Part shown: positions 37,514 to 45,993 of the stretch, piece after piece
Layout: every line of letters begins with the position of its first letter
Position numbering within the stretch: the first letter of the stretch is position 1
Assembly (NCBI GenBank): GCA_963704995.1
Contig: CAVPIM010000009.1
Span: 186,001-250,000, forward strand
Source: RYN-230 sp963704995
GTDB lineage: Bacteria > Actinomycetota > Actinomycetes > Streptosporangiales > Streptosporangiaceae
DNA: 64,000 nucleotides
Reading direction: 5' to 3'
The notes under the pieces: model-generated
The model's input: the letters and a program-made list of their open reading frames with translations, nothing else
What the model was told of the DNA's origin: nothing
The model's database searches: none
Translations under genes and position numbers: made by a program

Positions 37514-37619
37514 GATCGGCGGCGCGATGGCTCTCTTCACCCGCTGCGGGTGTCCCGTCCCGCGGCGTACGGCGGTGGACTAAGTCCGCGACCGCCAACC
37601 TGTGAGAGGAAAGGACACC

Positions 37620-38120
37620 ATGTCTGACCTGATCGCCATCGGTTACCCGGACGAGCAGACCGCGGAACTGGCCGCGGACGAGGCCCGCCGGCTGGCCAAG
37701 GACCTCATCATCGAGCCCGACGCCATCGCGTCCATCGTGCGCGACAAAGAGGGCAAGTTCCACGTGCACACCAGCCATCATCCGGTCGGGGCCGGGGCGA
37801 CCTGGGGAATGTTCTGGGGGCTGCTGTTCGGCCTGCTGTTCTTCATCCCGTTCTTCGGCCTGGCCATCGGCGCCGGGATGGGCGCCCTGATGGGCAAGAT
37901 CACCAAGTCGGGGATCGACCGTGAGTTCCAGGACCAGGTCCGCGGCATGCTCAAGCCCGGTACCTCGGCCCTGTTCCTGATGGTGGAGAAGGTGACCCCC
38001 GACAAGGCCACCGAGGCGCTGGCCCAGTTCGGCGGCACCGTGCTCAAGTCCTCGCTGTCCAAGGAGGGCGAGGCCGACCTGCAGGACGCCCTGCACGGCC
38101 AGTCCGCTCCGTCCAGCTGA
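37620..38120 (+). CDS. DUF1269-family membrane protein
   Basis: 166 residues. The N-terminal alpha/beta part (DLIAIGYPDEQTAELAADEA) is followed by a glycine-rich double membrane segment (TWGMFWGLLFGLLFFIPFFG, then AIGAGMGALMGKI) and a soluble tail (FQDQVRGMLKPGTSALFLMV). The family is common in stress-associated loci, and its role is unknown. AGGAAAGG lies upstream of the ATG. Confidence 0.9.
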   Translation: MSDLIAIGYPDEQTAELAADEARRLAKDLIIEPDAIASIVRDKEGKFHVHTSHHPVGAGATWGMFWGLLFGLLFFIPFFGLAIGAGMGALMGKITKSGIDREFQDQVRGMLKPGTSALFLMVEKVTPDKATEALAQFGGTVLKSSLSKEGEADLQDALHGQSAPSS

Positions 38121-38132
38121 GCTGCGCTCCAT

Positions 38133-38179
38133 GATCCCGGTCAATAACTGGCGCTAGGTGGCAGTTATTGACCGGGATC
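38133..38179. terminator. Perfect 18-bp inverted repeat between convergent genes
   Basis: GATCCCGGTCAATAACTG and its exact reverse complement flank an 11-nt loop, 12 bp past the DUF1269 stop and facing the SHOCT gene. It suits a two-way terminator. The arms are unusually AT-rich and perfect for this genome. Confidence 0.75.
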
Positions 38180-38205
38180 ACGCTGCCCGGCGCGGCGGCC
38201 GGTCC

Positions 38206-38517
38206 TCAGATGCCGAGCAGCTTCCGCTTGGCCGCGGCGAACTCCTCATCGGTGAGCGAGCCGTCCTCATGCAGCGCGGTGAGCTGCTTGAGCTGCTCGG
38301 AGATCGGCGTATCGGGCTGCCCGGCCGGCGGGGCCGGGGCTGGCGCAGCGGCCTGCTCAGGACCAGCCTGCTGCTGTTCGAGGTCGCTGATCCGGTCGTC
38401 TTGGCTGGCCTCCTGCGCGGATCGATCCGCCGAGTTCCGGGCCACCTTCTTGCCTGCCATGTACGCGCCACCGCCGACCACAGCCGCGCGCAGCAACGGG
38501 CGCCTCCGCCTGAACAT
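38206..38517 (-). CDS. SHOCT-domain small protein
   Basis: 103 residues: basic N-terminus with a short hydrophobic stretch (RAAVVGGGAYMAGKK), an Ala/Pro linker, and a C-terminal SHOCT domain (LKQLTALHEDGSLTDEEFAA, then KRKLLGI). SHOCT domains are short oligomerisation modules. AGAGGAGG precedes the ATG. Confidence 0.88.
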   Translation of the reverse strand: MFRRRRPLLRAAVVGGGAYMAGKKVARNSADRSAQEASQDDRISDLEQQQAGPEQAAAPAPAPPAGQPDTPISEQLKQLTALHEDGSLTDEEFAAAKRKLLGI

Positions 38518-38547
38518 ATCTGCCTCCTCTAGCTGGCCGTAGCCAGG

Positions 38548-38913
38548 TCAGACGTCCTCGCCCGCGGGCAGGGCAAGCCCGAGGGCGACCATGATCTCGG
38601 GGGCCGCCGCGACGACCCTCGGCCCGCCGACCTGAGGGGCCACCGCACGCAGCACACCCAGGATCTCTGCCGGGCTGGCCCCGGCGTCCAGTGCGTTCGA
38701 GACCTGCCACAGGTACGAGGCAGGCGGGGCGTCCACGGCGACCAGGGCCGCGATCTTAACCAGGCCGAACGTGCGGGCATCCAGCCCGCTGTTCTCCTGC
38801 AAGGCCTCGCGCAGTTCGAGCGCCTCGCCGAGGACCTCCAGGTCGCCCAGGGCCAGGCCGGACAGCGCATCCCGGGTGGCCGGGTCCACGTCGGCATTGA
38901 CAGGCATGGTCAT
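38548..38913 (-). CDS. Carboxymuconolactone decarboxylase-like (AhpD fold) protein
   Basis: 121 residues. DARTFGLVKIAALVAVDAPP and AGASPAEILGVLRAVAPQVG fit the CMD/AhpD fold. The CxxC redox pair of peroxidase members is absent (APPAS at that place), so a thiol peroxidase role is unlikely. The ATG at 38913 is preceded by AGAGGAAA. Upstream lies a run of Glu/Arg codons that is not part of the gene. Confidence 0.82.
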   Translation of the reverse strand: MTMPVNADVDPATRDALSGLALGDLEVLGEALELREALQENSGLDARTFGLVKIAALVAVDAPPASYLWQVSNALDAGASPAEILGVLRAVAPQVGGPRVVAAAPEIMVALGLALPAGEDV

Positions 38914-39108
38914 GTTCCGTTTCCTCTCGGTGGGTAGTGGCGGCGGGCCGTCACAGCGTTCCCGGTTCTCACGTTCCCGGTCCTCACGTTCGCGGGCCTC
39001 CCGGTCTGGGCGGGATTCCCCGGATCTGACGTTCGCGCGCATCCGGGCGGCGCGCGCCACCCGGCGAGGGTGAGGCGGGATGCGTTACGGGCCACCCAGG
39101 CTGGCGGG

Positions 39109-40116
39109 ATGACGAACCCGGCGGGCCAGCTCAGGCTGCTCCCCCCCAGCCGGGAGCCCGGGACGCGGCGTTACGGCCTCCTGCTGCTGATCCTGGTCGT
39201 CACGTACCTGCTGTCCGCGTTCACGGTGGGCAACTGGGTCAGCGCCGTGCAGGTGCTGCTGTTCCTGGCCGTCGTGCTGATCGCGCTGCGCAACGGCCGG
39301 TTGCACCGCAGGACCGCGCAGGCCGTCGGGGCGGGCCTGCTGCTCGGCTCGGTGGTGGCGGCCATCCTCCAGGTGGCCGACCCGAGCGGTCCCGGCGCCG
39401 CGCTGGCCAGCGCGTGGACGGCGCTGGTCCTTCTGCTGGCCGTGTTCTTCATCGTCCGGCAGGTGCTGGCCCAGCCGGATATCTCCCTGCAGAGCATCTT
39501 CGGCGTGCTGAGCGCCTACATGATGATCGGGCTGATCTTCTCGGCGGTGTACGTCGCGATGTGGAAGTTCAGCTCCGACCCGTCGTTCTTCGCCAACGGG
39601 GACACGCCGAACAGCAAGCTGTTCCAGTACTTCAGCTTCACCACGCTGACCACGCTGGGGTACGGGGACTTCACCGCCGCCGGGGACGGGGGGCGGGCGG
39701 TCGCGGTGCTGGAGGCCATGGTCGGCCAGATGTTCCTGGCTACCCTGGTCGCCCGGCTGGTGGCCGGCTTCCGCTGGTCAGACCGGGCCGCCGCCCGGCG
39801 TGGCGGCCACCCGGTGAGCACGGAGCCGGCCAGCAACGGGCCTTCGAGCACCAGGCCGGCCAGCGCGGGGCCCGTGAGCACCGGGCCTGCTAGCACCGGG
39901 CCTGCTAGCACCGGGCCGGCCAGCAATGGGGAGGCCAGCAACGGGCGCACCACTGCGGGGCCGTCCCGGGCGAAGCAGGCCTCGGCGGCCGGCCTGATCC
40001 GGCTGAGCCCGCCGGGCGCGGTGCGCGGCCGGGGAACGGGGCCGCGCCGGGGCGGGCGGAATGAGGCCGGGGGGCCAGGCCCGGCCCCGGCCGCCCGCCC
40101 GGCTGACCGGAACTGA
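39109..40116 (+). CDS. Two-pore-helix type potassium channel protein
   Basis: 335 residues. There are four hydrophobic helices (residues ~20-110), then an ion-channel module: helix, pore loop with selectivity filter TTLGYGDF (GYG at 184-186), and a final helix VLEAMVGQMFLATLVARLVA. This matches the Ion_trans_2 (PF07885) fold of prokaryotic K+ channels. The cytoplasmic tail is a low-complexity array of STGPA/SNGPS five-residue units (see repeat). No RCK domain, so gating is unknown. Start at ATG 39109. Confidence 0.9.
   Translation: MTNPAGQLRLLPPSREPGTRRYGLLLLILVVTYLLSAFTVGNWVSAVQVLLFLAVVLIALRNGRLHRRTAQAVGAGLLLGSVVAAILQVADPSGPGAALASAWTALVLLLAVFFIVRQVLAQPDISLQSIFGVLSAYMMIGLIFSAVYVAMWKFSSDPSFFANGDTPNSKLFQYFSFTTLTTLGYGDFTAAGDGGRAVAVLEAMVGQMFLATLVARLVAGFRWSDRAAARRGGHPVSTEPASNGPSSTRPASAGPVSTGPASTGPASTGPASNGEASNGRTTAGPSRAKQASAAGLIRLSPPGAVRGRGTGPRRGGRNEAGGPGPAPAARPADRN
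39817..39936. repeat. Eight 15-bp units in the K+ channel tail
   Basis: Units of the type AGCACCGGGCCTGCT in tandem, coding for five-residue STGPA-like repeats. Two adjacent copies are identical (39877-39906). Confidence 0.85.
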
Positions 40117-40191
40117 GCCGACCGGAACTGAGCCGACCGGAATCAGGCGGTCCTGAGCACCGCCGGAGGCGGGCCCAGGACCGCCCCGGGG

Positions 40192-40656
40192 TCACACGAC
40201 TTCCTTGATCTCCCGCCCGTGCATGGCCAGCGCGTAGATGATCACGATGTCCAGGGCGATGAGGATGACGCCCCAGACCGGGTAGGCGGCGATGAACGCC
40301 AGGTTGATGATGGCGCTGATCACCGCGAGCGCGATGCCGACGACCCGGGCCCAGGTCTGCCCGGCCAGCACCCCCAAGCCGACCAGCACGAACAGGACGC
40401 CGAGCGCCATGTGCGCCCAGCCCCACCCCAGGTAGTTGACGTGCAGGGCCAGGTGACTGCTTGTCACCGCGTAGTAGCTCCGCTCGAAGAGCGCCACCAG
40501 GCCGTCGATGACGTGGAAGGCACCCTCGATGATCATCACGACCCCGGCGAAGACGACCCAGCCCACCCAGCCGGTGGGCTGGGCGGCGGCGCGAGTGCCC
40601 CGGTAGCCGGCGGGCCGGTCGGTTCCTGGCGTCCGTTCCGCTTGCGTATCACTCAT
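40192..40656 (-). CDS. Four-helix membrane protein (DUF7144-like)
   Basis: 154 residues with four transmembrane helices (VVFAGVVMIIEGAFHVIDGL; GWAHMALGVLFVLVGLGVLAG; VVGIALAVISAIINLAFIAA; GVILIALDIVIIYALAM). The family is common in actinobacteria and uncharacterised. GAGGGAG lies upstream of the ATG. Confidence 0.82.
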   Translation of the reverse strand: MSDTQAERTPGTDRPAGYRGTRAAAQPTGWVGWVVFAGVVMIIEGAFHVIDGLVALFERSYYAVTSSHLALHVNYLGWGWAHMALGVLFVLVGLGVLAGQTWARVVGIALAVISAIINLAFIAAYPVWGVILIALDIVIIYALAMHGREIKEVV

Positions 40657-40826
40657 ATCGTGTCAACTCCCTCGATGGCGTGGGAGGCACGGGGGCCGGT
40701 TCCGGCCCGGCCGGGCCGGCATCCGGGGTCATGTTCCCCTCGACCGTTGCGGCCGCTTCCCACGCTGTCGAGCCAGCTATCGGCGGGCATCACCCCGGCT
40801 GGGTGAAACGCCCCCTGTGCCCCGTG

Positions 40827-41777
40827 TCACCCCAGCTCAGGGGCGGCATCGGGGTGCAGGAACCGGAGCCGGGCCGAGCGGGCATCCCAGCTGTACACCA
40901 CTGCTGTCCCGGCGATCAGATCGTGCAGAGCCCGGCGATCTCGTTGCAGAAAAATGCCGATGAAGCCGAGCCCGAAGAGCAGGAAGCTCAGCGGGAACGC
41001 CAGGGTGCGGATCACCGCGCGGCGCGGGCCGGCCACGGTACCGTCGGCCGCCACCACCTTGACCCCGAGCAGCGCCATGCCCACGGTCTTGCCGCTCGCG
41101 CCCCAGGAGTACGCGAAGTAGAGGAATTCCCAGGCCGCGAACGCGATCGCGACGGGCAGGTCGTTCCGGTTCCAGGAGATCGAGTGCCCGGTGAAGATGC
41201 TGGCCGCGAAGGAGATCGCCGCCAGGGCCAGCATGAATACGCCCGTGCTCGCCCCCAGGTCCGCGACGTAGGCCACGAACCTGGAGACCCCGCCCCCGAA
41301 ATGCGGCCGCGGCGCCGGCTGGTCGCGGCGGAGCAGCCGGGCGACCCAGCGGGCGATCCATTCGTCCAGGCCGACCGCCTGGCTGCGGACCGCGTCCAGC
41401 CCGTCGCTCACGATACTGCCCGACGAGTGGGCGATCATCGCGCCGATGTCGGTGTTCTCGGCCAGCGTGTCGAGGTCGATCCGGTCGGCGAGCGCGTTCA
41501 CGTCCACCCGGGCCAGCATCTCGTTGAGATCGACCTTGGCCAGGATCTTGTCCAGGTCAACCCGGTCCAGGATCTTGTCCACGTTGACCTGGTCCACAAT
41601 TTCGTTGACGTCAACCCGGTCCACCAGGGCGTTGACGTCGATCCGCGCCAGCAGGGCGTTCACGTCGAGGCTCCGGACGACCAGGTCGATGACCCGCTCG
41701 GCGGTCCGCTCGGCCAGTGCCTCGGCGGGGTCGCTCACGCGCTTGCCCATCGCGCGCAAGCCCTGCAGTGGGTCCAT
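40827..41777 (-). CDS. RDD-family membrane protein with nine 9-residue repeats
   Basis: 316 residues. Residues 38-118 form nine units of nine residues following D-[VLI]-[ND]-x-[LIM]-x-x-x-[VI], for example DVNALLARI, DVNALVDRV, DVNEIVDQV and DLDKILAKV. The C-terminal half is an RDD domain with three or more membrane helices (SRFVAYVADLGASTGVFMLA; FLYFAYSWGASGKTVGMALL; ALHDLIAGTAVVYSW). The repeat is a regular amphipathic solenoid or coiled element of unknown role. AAAGG precedes the ATG. Confidence 0.88.
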   Translation of the reverse strand: MDPLQGLRAMGKRVSDPAEALAERTAERVIDLVVRSLDVNALLARIDVNALVDRVDVNEIVDQVNVDKILDRVDLDKILAKVDLNEMLARVDVNALADRIDLDTLAENTDIGAMIAHSSGSIVSDGLDAVRSQAVGLDEWIARWVARLLRRDQPAPRPHFGGGVSRFVAYVADLGASTGVFMLALAAISFAASIFTGHSISWNRNDLPVAIAFAAWEFLYFAYSWGASGKTVGMALLGVKVVAADGTVAGPRRAVIRTLAFPLSFLLFGLGFIGIFLQRDRRALHDLIAGTAVVYSWDARSARLRFLHPDAAPELG

Positions 41778-41929
41778 GGGGGTAAGCCTTTCTGGAGCAG
41801 CCCAGCCAGCCCGTCGATGGCAACGATAAGGGCCGCCGCCAGGGGGATTCGGTCACCGCCGCCGGCCGCAGCGCGGTCGGCGAGATGGCCGCCCGGACCG
41901 CCAGGCCGCCCGCTTCGATCAGCATCCGG

Positions 41930-43369
41930 TCAGCCGCCGTGGTGGCCGACGGCCTGCGGCTGTGCCGCGGGCACGGCCGGAGGCCTGCCGATCAGCTCGA
42001 TGAGACCGAGAACGACGAGCAGCAGGACCGCGAGGACGATGGCGACCACGGCGGTCGGGCGGCCCCAGAACACGAAGATCAGGGCGAACAGGGCCACCGC
42101 GGCGATGCGCAGCGCGTGGCGGTGGGCGTACGTCCACGATCCCACCGGCCCGGTGCGCAGCCCGGCCCGTTCCCCGCCGGACCGGACCCAGCCCAGCGCG
42201 CCGCTGACCGCACCGCGGGCCTTGACCGCGGTGACCGACGGGCCGGTGAAGAACGCCGCGATGGCCACGATCAGGCCGACGACCAGCAGGGTGCGCAGGC
42301 CGTCCTTGATGAACCGGATCAGCGTGTCGTACAGGACCGCGGCCGCGTTGGCCGGCAGCACGCTGCTCGGCACGCTGTTCAGGTAGATGCTGCGGGCGAT
42401 GGCCAGCGCGATGCCGAGCACGGCCATGGACGCGGCGAAGCCGAGACCGGCGCCGATCAGCGCCCGCCGGTGACTGCGCGCGATGTAGACCCCGGCCGCG
42501 ATCAGCAGCAGGGTCAGGATGGGCAGGACGATCTTGAGGTCGTTCAGGAGCCGGTAGCCGCTCTGCGCCTTGACCAGGTACTTCGCGGAGAACAACCCGA
42601 CCGTGGGATTGATCGCCGGGATGTTGTTGACCAGCGTGAAGCCCTTGGCGGCCAGGTCCTTCTTGACGACGTCGATGAACGGGCCGAGGTTCATCACGAC
42701 CTGGCCGTTGCTGATCGTGATGGCGCCGTTGCCCTGGCCGGAGAGGGCCTTGACCAGCTGGGCGTGCACGTTCCGGTTGACCTGCACCCACAGGTTCGCC
42801 ACCTGCGGGCTGGCGACGATCTTGGCGACCTGGGTGTGAATGAAGCCGCCCACGGCGCCGGCCAGCGAGCCGGAGAACGTGTGGATCAGCGTGCCGACCC
42901 TGGTCAGCCCCTTGCTGGACAGCGCGTCCGCGGCCTGGTTGGTCAGCGCCTGGACGTGGATATGGGCGTTGATCTGCGTCGTGATCTTGTCCGTCAGCGC
43001 GCTCTGCACGGCGGGCTCGTGGATGAGCGGGGCCACGTTCTGCACGTAGCGGTTGGTGTCGGACACCTGGTTGGCGGTCCAGACCGCGATCACGGAGACC
43101 GGGGCGAGGATGCAGCCCAGCACGATCAGCAGGGTCGCGACCGGGCCGCGCCAGCCAGGCCGGTGACGCCGGCCCGCGCCCGCGCCGCCCGACCCGCTCT
43201 CCGGCGGGGACGGCCGGGCACGCAGGGCCGCGTTCTCGGCGCGCAGCCGGTCGAGCTCGGCTCGTTCGTCCGCGCCGAGGGCACCAGTGTCCTGTGCTGT
43301 CAGCCGACCCTTCGCTGCACTATCGCCTGCAGCATTACCGCCTGCAGCACTATCGCCACCATCAGACAC
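41930..43369 (-). CDS. Conserved actinobacterial integral membrane protein
   Basis: 479 residues. The cytoplasmic N-terminus has a short coiled coil (LGADERAELDRLRAENAALR), a transmembrane helix, a long extracytoplasmic domain (residues ~110-270, with TNRYVQNVAPLIHEPAVQSA), and four or five C-terminal helices. Function unknown. The GTG at 43369 is chosen because AGGAGGTGG precedes it. The N-terminal Gly/Ala/Asp stretch carries degenerate 15-bp repeats. Confidence 0.82.
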   Translation of the reverse strand: MSDGGDSAAGGNAAGDSAAKGRLTAQDTGALGADERAELDRLRAENAALRARPSPPESGSGGAGAGRRHRPGWRGPVATLLIVLGCILAPVSVIAVWTANQVSDTNRYVQNVAPLIHEPAVQSALTDKITTQINAHIHVQALTNQAADALSSKGLTRVGTLIHTFSGSLAGAVGGFIHTQVAKIVASPQVANLWVQVNRNVHAQLVKALSGQGNGAITISNGQVVMNLGPFIDVVKKDLAAKGFTLVNNIPAINPTVGLFSAKYLVKAQSGYRLLNDLKIVLPILTLLLIAAGVYIARSHRRALIGAGLGFAASMAVLGIALAIARSIYLNSVPSSVLPANAAAVLYDTLIRFIKDGLRTLLVVGLIVAIAAFFTGPSVTAVKARGAVSGALGWVRSGGERAGLRTGPVGSWTYAHRHALRIAAVALFALIFVFWGRPTAVVAIVLAVLLLVVLGLIELIGRPPAVPAAQPQAVGHHGG

Positions 43370-43814
43370 TGGCCACCTCCTGGCTCTCCTTACTGAGAGC
43401 GCTTGGAAGCCTGCCGCCGCGGGCACCTGTGCCCCCCGGTTGCGGGTGCCCCTCGGCGGCAGGCATGATCAATCTCGCTGAGGTGGCCCCCTGGTACCTC
43501 CCCCGTACCGGGTGAAAGACCGGGCCGGGCCGCCGGGCGGCCGCCAGCGCCGGCCCGGCGGGCGGTCACTGTGTCCGGGCGTGTCCGGCTCTGCACACCT
43601 GGCCGCGGGCGCCGCGGCGGTCCGGAACGCCGGATTCGCGGGTGGCCGCTGGGAGGGGTGCCCGCAGCGGCTCACCCGCAGAGGGTGAGGTAGGCCGGCG
43701 CCGGGGCGGCCATAGTCCAGCGATAGACAGATATGAGCGCCCCAGCCCGCAAGGCACGGCCGCCGGCCAGGGCGCCGCGACCCGGCCACGGGTGGCATGA
43801 CCTAGGAGGGCGCT
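43370..43814. other. Gene-free gap before the DUF6458 gene
   Basis: 445 bp between divergent genes. I find no credible coding frame. It contains a weak inverted repeat CTCACCC / GGGTGAG near 43670-43690 and must hold promoters for both neighbours. Confidence 0.5.
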
Positions 43815-44039
43815 GTGACTATCGGCGGAAGCGCGGCACTGATCATCATCGGTGCGATTCTCCGCTTTGCTGTCACCTGGTCGCCCAAGAACGTCGATTT
43901 GCAGGTCATCGGCGTGATCTTGATGATCGGCGGGGTGGCTGGCCTGTGCGTCGCCATCGGCCTGATGATCATGCGGCGGCGCGACCGGGGCGCGGCCCAG
44001 GTGACCGAGGAGCGCCGGTACGTCGAACCGCCGATGTAA
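43815..44039 (+). CDS. DUF6458-like small membrane protein
   Basis: 74 residues with two transmembrane helices (GGSAALIIIGAILRFAVTW and IGVILMIGGVAGLCVAIGLM), then a charged tail. AGGAGGGCGCT precedes the GTG. Function unknown. Confidence 0.83.
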   Translation: MTIGGSAALIIIGAILRFAVTWSPKNVDLQVIGVILMIGGVAGLCVAIGLMIMRRRDRGAAQVTEERRYVEPPM

Positions 44040-44083
44040 CTCCAGCCGATCGACGCCACGTCAGTGCCGGACACGGCGAGAAT

Positions 44084-44623
44084 ATGACGCAGCCAGCGGG
44101 TCCAGATTCCGTTGACTGGCAGCACCGCTGGTCGATCGACGCCGGAAGTGTGACGCTGCAGCCCGTCACCCGCCGCATCGCCCAGGCCGTGCTCGACGGC
44201 GGGCCGATCACCGCCACGTTTGAGGAAGGAGCCCGGCACGACAGAATCCCCGGAGCCATGGGCGCGGCCATCCGCGACATCGACTCCGGCGCGGCCGCTG
44301 TCCTGCCGACCGTGTGGCTCGTGGTCCGCCGCGCTGATGGGCGGATCATCGGCGATATCGGGACCCACGGCCCGCCCGACCGCGAAGGCTGCGTCGAGAT
44401 CGGCTACGCCCTCGCCCCATCCGCACAAGGCCAGGGCATCGGCACTGCCGCCGTGGCCGCCCTGGTCAGCCGCCTGGCGGCGATGCCGGGGATCCGCCGG
44501 CTGACCGCTGTCACCAGTGCCCAGAACACCGCTTCCCGGCGCCTGCTCGAACGCCAGGGATTCCGCCTCACGGGTCCGCTTCCGGGCACAGACGATGTGC
44601 GCTACACCCTGAATCTCGCCTAG
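44084..44623 (+). CDS. GNAT-family N-acetyltransferase
   Basis: 179 residues. The acetyl-CoA motif A is IGYALAPSAQGQGIGTAAVA, and the motif-B-like end is NTASRRLLERQGFRLTGPLP, as in RimJ-type enzymes. Substrate unknown. Start at ATG 44084 with GGCGAG upstream. The stop overlaps the convergent SRPBCC gene by 4 bp. Confidence 0.85.
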   Translation: MTQPAGPDSVDWQHRWSIDAGSVTLQPVTRRIAQAVLDGGPITATFEEGARHDRIPGAMGAAIRDIDSGAAAVLPTVWLVVRRADGRIIGDIGTHGPPDREGCVEIGYALAPSAQGQGIGTAAVAALVSRLAAMPGIRRLTAVTSAQNTASRRLLERQGFRLTGPLPGTDDVRYTLNLA

Positions 44624-45111
44624 CTGGCCGGGTCCATATGCGACAGCCGGGGTCTGCGGCCGCGGCTTTCGGCAGAGCGGAGGCGGGATTCGAGTTGCGT
44701 CGAGATAACGGTCCAGCCGTGTGCGTGCTGCCCCGCAAGGACCGGGGGCAGAAGTTCATGCTCGATGGTCATAATCGATGCCTCGGCGCCGTCCGGCTCG
44801 ATCGTCACGGTGACAACGGTCTGGATGGTCGGGTCGGGCCATGTCGAGCAGCTCCAGGTGAACGCCACCCGGTGCGGCCGTTCCAGCGTCAGGTAGTTCC
44901 CGCTGACCCGGAAGGTGGTGCCTGCTTCCTCGATGTCGAAGCGCAGCGTGCCGCCGATGCGGGGATCTGCCTCCACGTTCAGGCACCGGGCCGGGCGGGG
45001 GCACATCCACGCGGCCAGCCTCGCCGCGTCGGTCCATTCGTCGAAGACGACATCCGGCGGTGCTGGCAGGCGCTGGCGCACCACGGCTGCCTGTGCCGCG
45101 GGATCGGTCAC
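44620..45111 (-). CDS. SRPBCC (AHSA1-like) domain protein
   Basis: 163 residues. PAPPDVVFDEWTDAARLAAW, GGTLRFDIEEAGTTFRVSGN and RVAFTWSCSTW fit the activator-of-Hsp90-like START fold that binds small hydrophobic ligands. Its start overlaps the stop of the upstream ArsR-type regulator, a very common regulator-SRPBCC pair. Confidence 0.87.
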   Translation of the reverse strand: MTDPAAQAAVVRQRLPAPPDVVFDEWTDAARLAAWMCPRPARCLNVEADPRIGGTLRFDIEEAGTTFRVSGNYLTLERPHRVAFTWSCSTWPDPTIQTVVTVTIEPDGAEASIMTIEHELLPPVLAGQHAHGWTVISTQLESRLRSAESRGRRPRLSHMDPAS

Positions 45112-45440
45112 TGGAGGCCCTCCCTGCGTTCCAGCCGCTGGGCCAGCGCCTCCGCACGACGGGCCCAGAACGAGGTTTGCTCACTGATCCACCGCTCCGC
45201 CAGGGTGAGCGCATCCAGCCGGAGGGACAGCCAATGCTCGCGGCCCCGGACCTCCCGCTTCACCAGCCCCGCCGTCTCGAGCACTCCGACGTGGCGCGAT
45301 ACCCCGGCAAAGGTCATGGGCAGCGGACCCGCCAGATCGGTGATGCGCGCCTCACCATCGCGCAATGCCACCAGCAGCGCCCGCCGCGTGGGGTCGGCCA
45401 GCGCGGCATAGGCGCGGTCCAGCACCAGATCTTCAACCAC
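45108..45440 (-). CDS. ArsR-family winged-helix regulator
   Basis: 110 residues. ALADPTRRALLVALRDGEAR, then AGVSRHVGVLETAGLVKREV (recognition helix) and the wing GREHWLSLRLDAL. No metal-binding Cys pair is seen, so the ligand is not a classic metal. ATGA-coupled to the SRPBCC gene and probably autoregulated from the 130-bp gap on its right, where TTCAA / TTGAA arms occur around 45472-45488. Confidence 0.88.
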   Translation of the reverse strand: MVEDLVLDRAYAALADPTRRALLVALRDGEARITDLAGPLPMTFAGVSRHVGVLETAGLVKREVRGREHWLSLRLDALTLAERWISEQTSFWARRAEALAQRLERREGLQ

Positions 45441-45570
45441 ATTGTTGACCTTACCGTACGGCCGTGATATTCAATACATCTGTTGAACGATTGCCGCGGA
45501 GGGCAGAGCCAGCCGGAGGTCCCCCGCTCAGCTAGCCGCCGGCCGCACAGACCAGCAGAGGAGGACATTC

Positions 45571-45882
45571 GTGCCCATTTACCAGACCGCCCACTACCAG
45601 GTGAACCCAGGCGCGGTGGACAAAGTCAAAGCGGCCATCGTGGAGTTCGTCGGGTACGTGACCAAGCATGAGCCCGGCACCCGGATCTACACCGCGTGGC
45701 AGCAGGAGAGTGACCCGACCAAGTTCGTCCACCTCTTCGAGTTCGCCGACGAGGCAGCACATCAGGCGCACGGAACCTCCGCCGCGGTACGGAAGTTCGA
45801 GGATGTCTACCAGCCAGAACTAGCCGCAGGACCGGTCGTCTTCACCGACTACCTCCAGATCGCCACGAATCAGGGCCGGTAA
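45571..45882 (+). CDS. Antibiotic biosynthesis monooxygenase (ABM)-fold protein
   Basis: 103 residues of ferredoxin-like dimeric alpha+beta barrel type: YQTAHYQVNPGAVDKVKAAI, EPGTRIYTAWQQESDPTKF, FVHLFEFADEAAHQAHGTS. Members include quinol monooxygenases and heme-degrading enzymes. The substrate here is unknown. GAGGAGG precedes the GTG. Confidence 0.82.
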   Translation: MPIYQTAHYQVNPGAVDKVKAAIVEFVGYVTKHEPGTRIYTAWQQESDPTKFVHLFEFADEAAHQAHGTSAAVRKFEDVYQPELAAGPVVFTDYLQIATNQGR

Positions 45883-45993
45883 ATTCACCAACCTTTAGCA
45901 CCGGCCAGCCCGAGGCACCGAACTGAGCGCTACGAGCAGCGGCGGGTCCCGGGCTGCTCGTCGGCCAGCCGCCTGCCCGGGCACAATGGCCGC

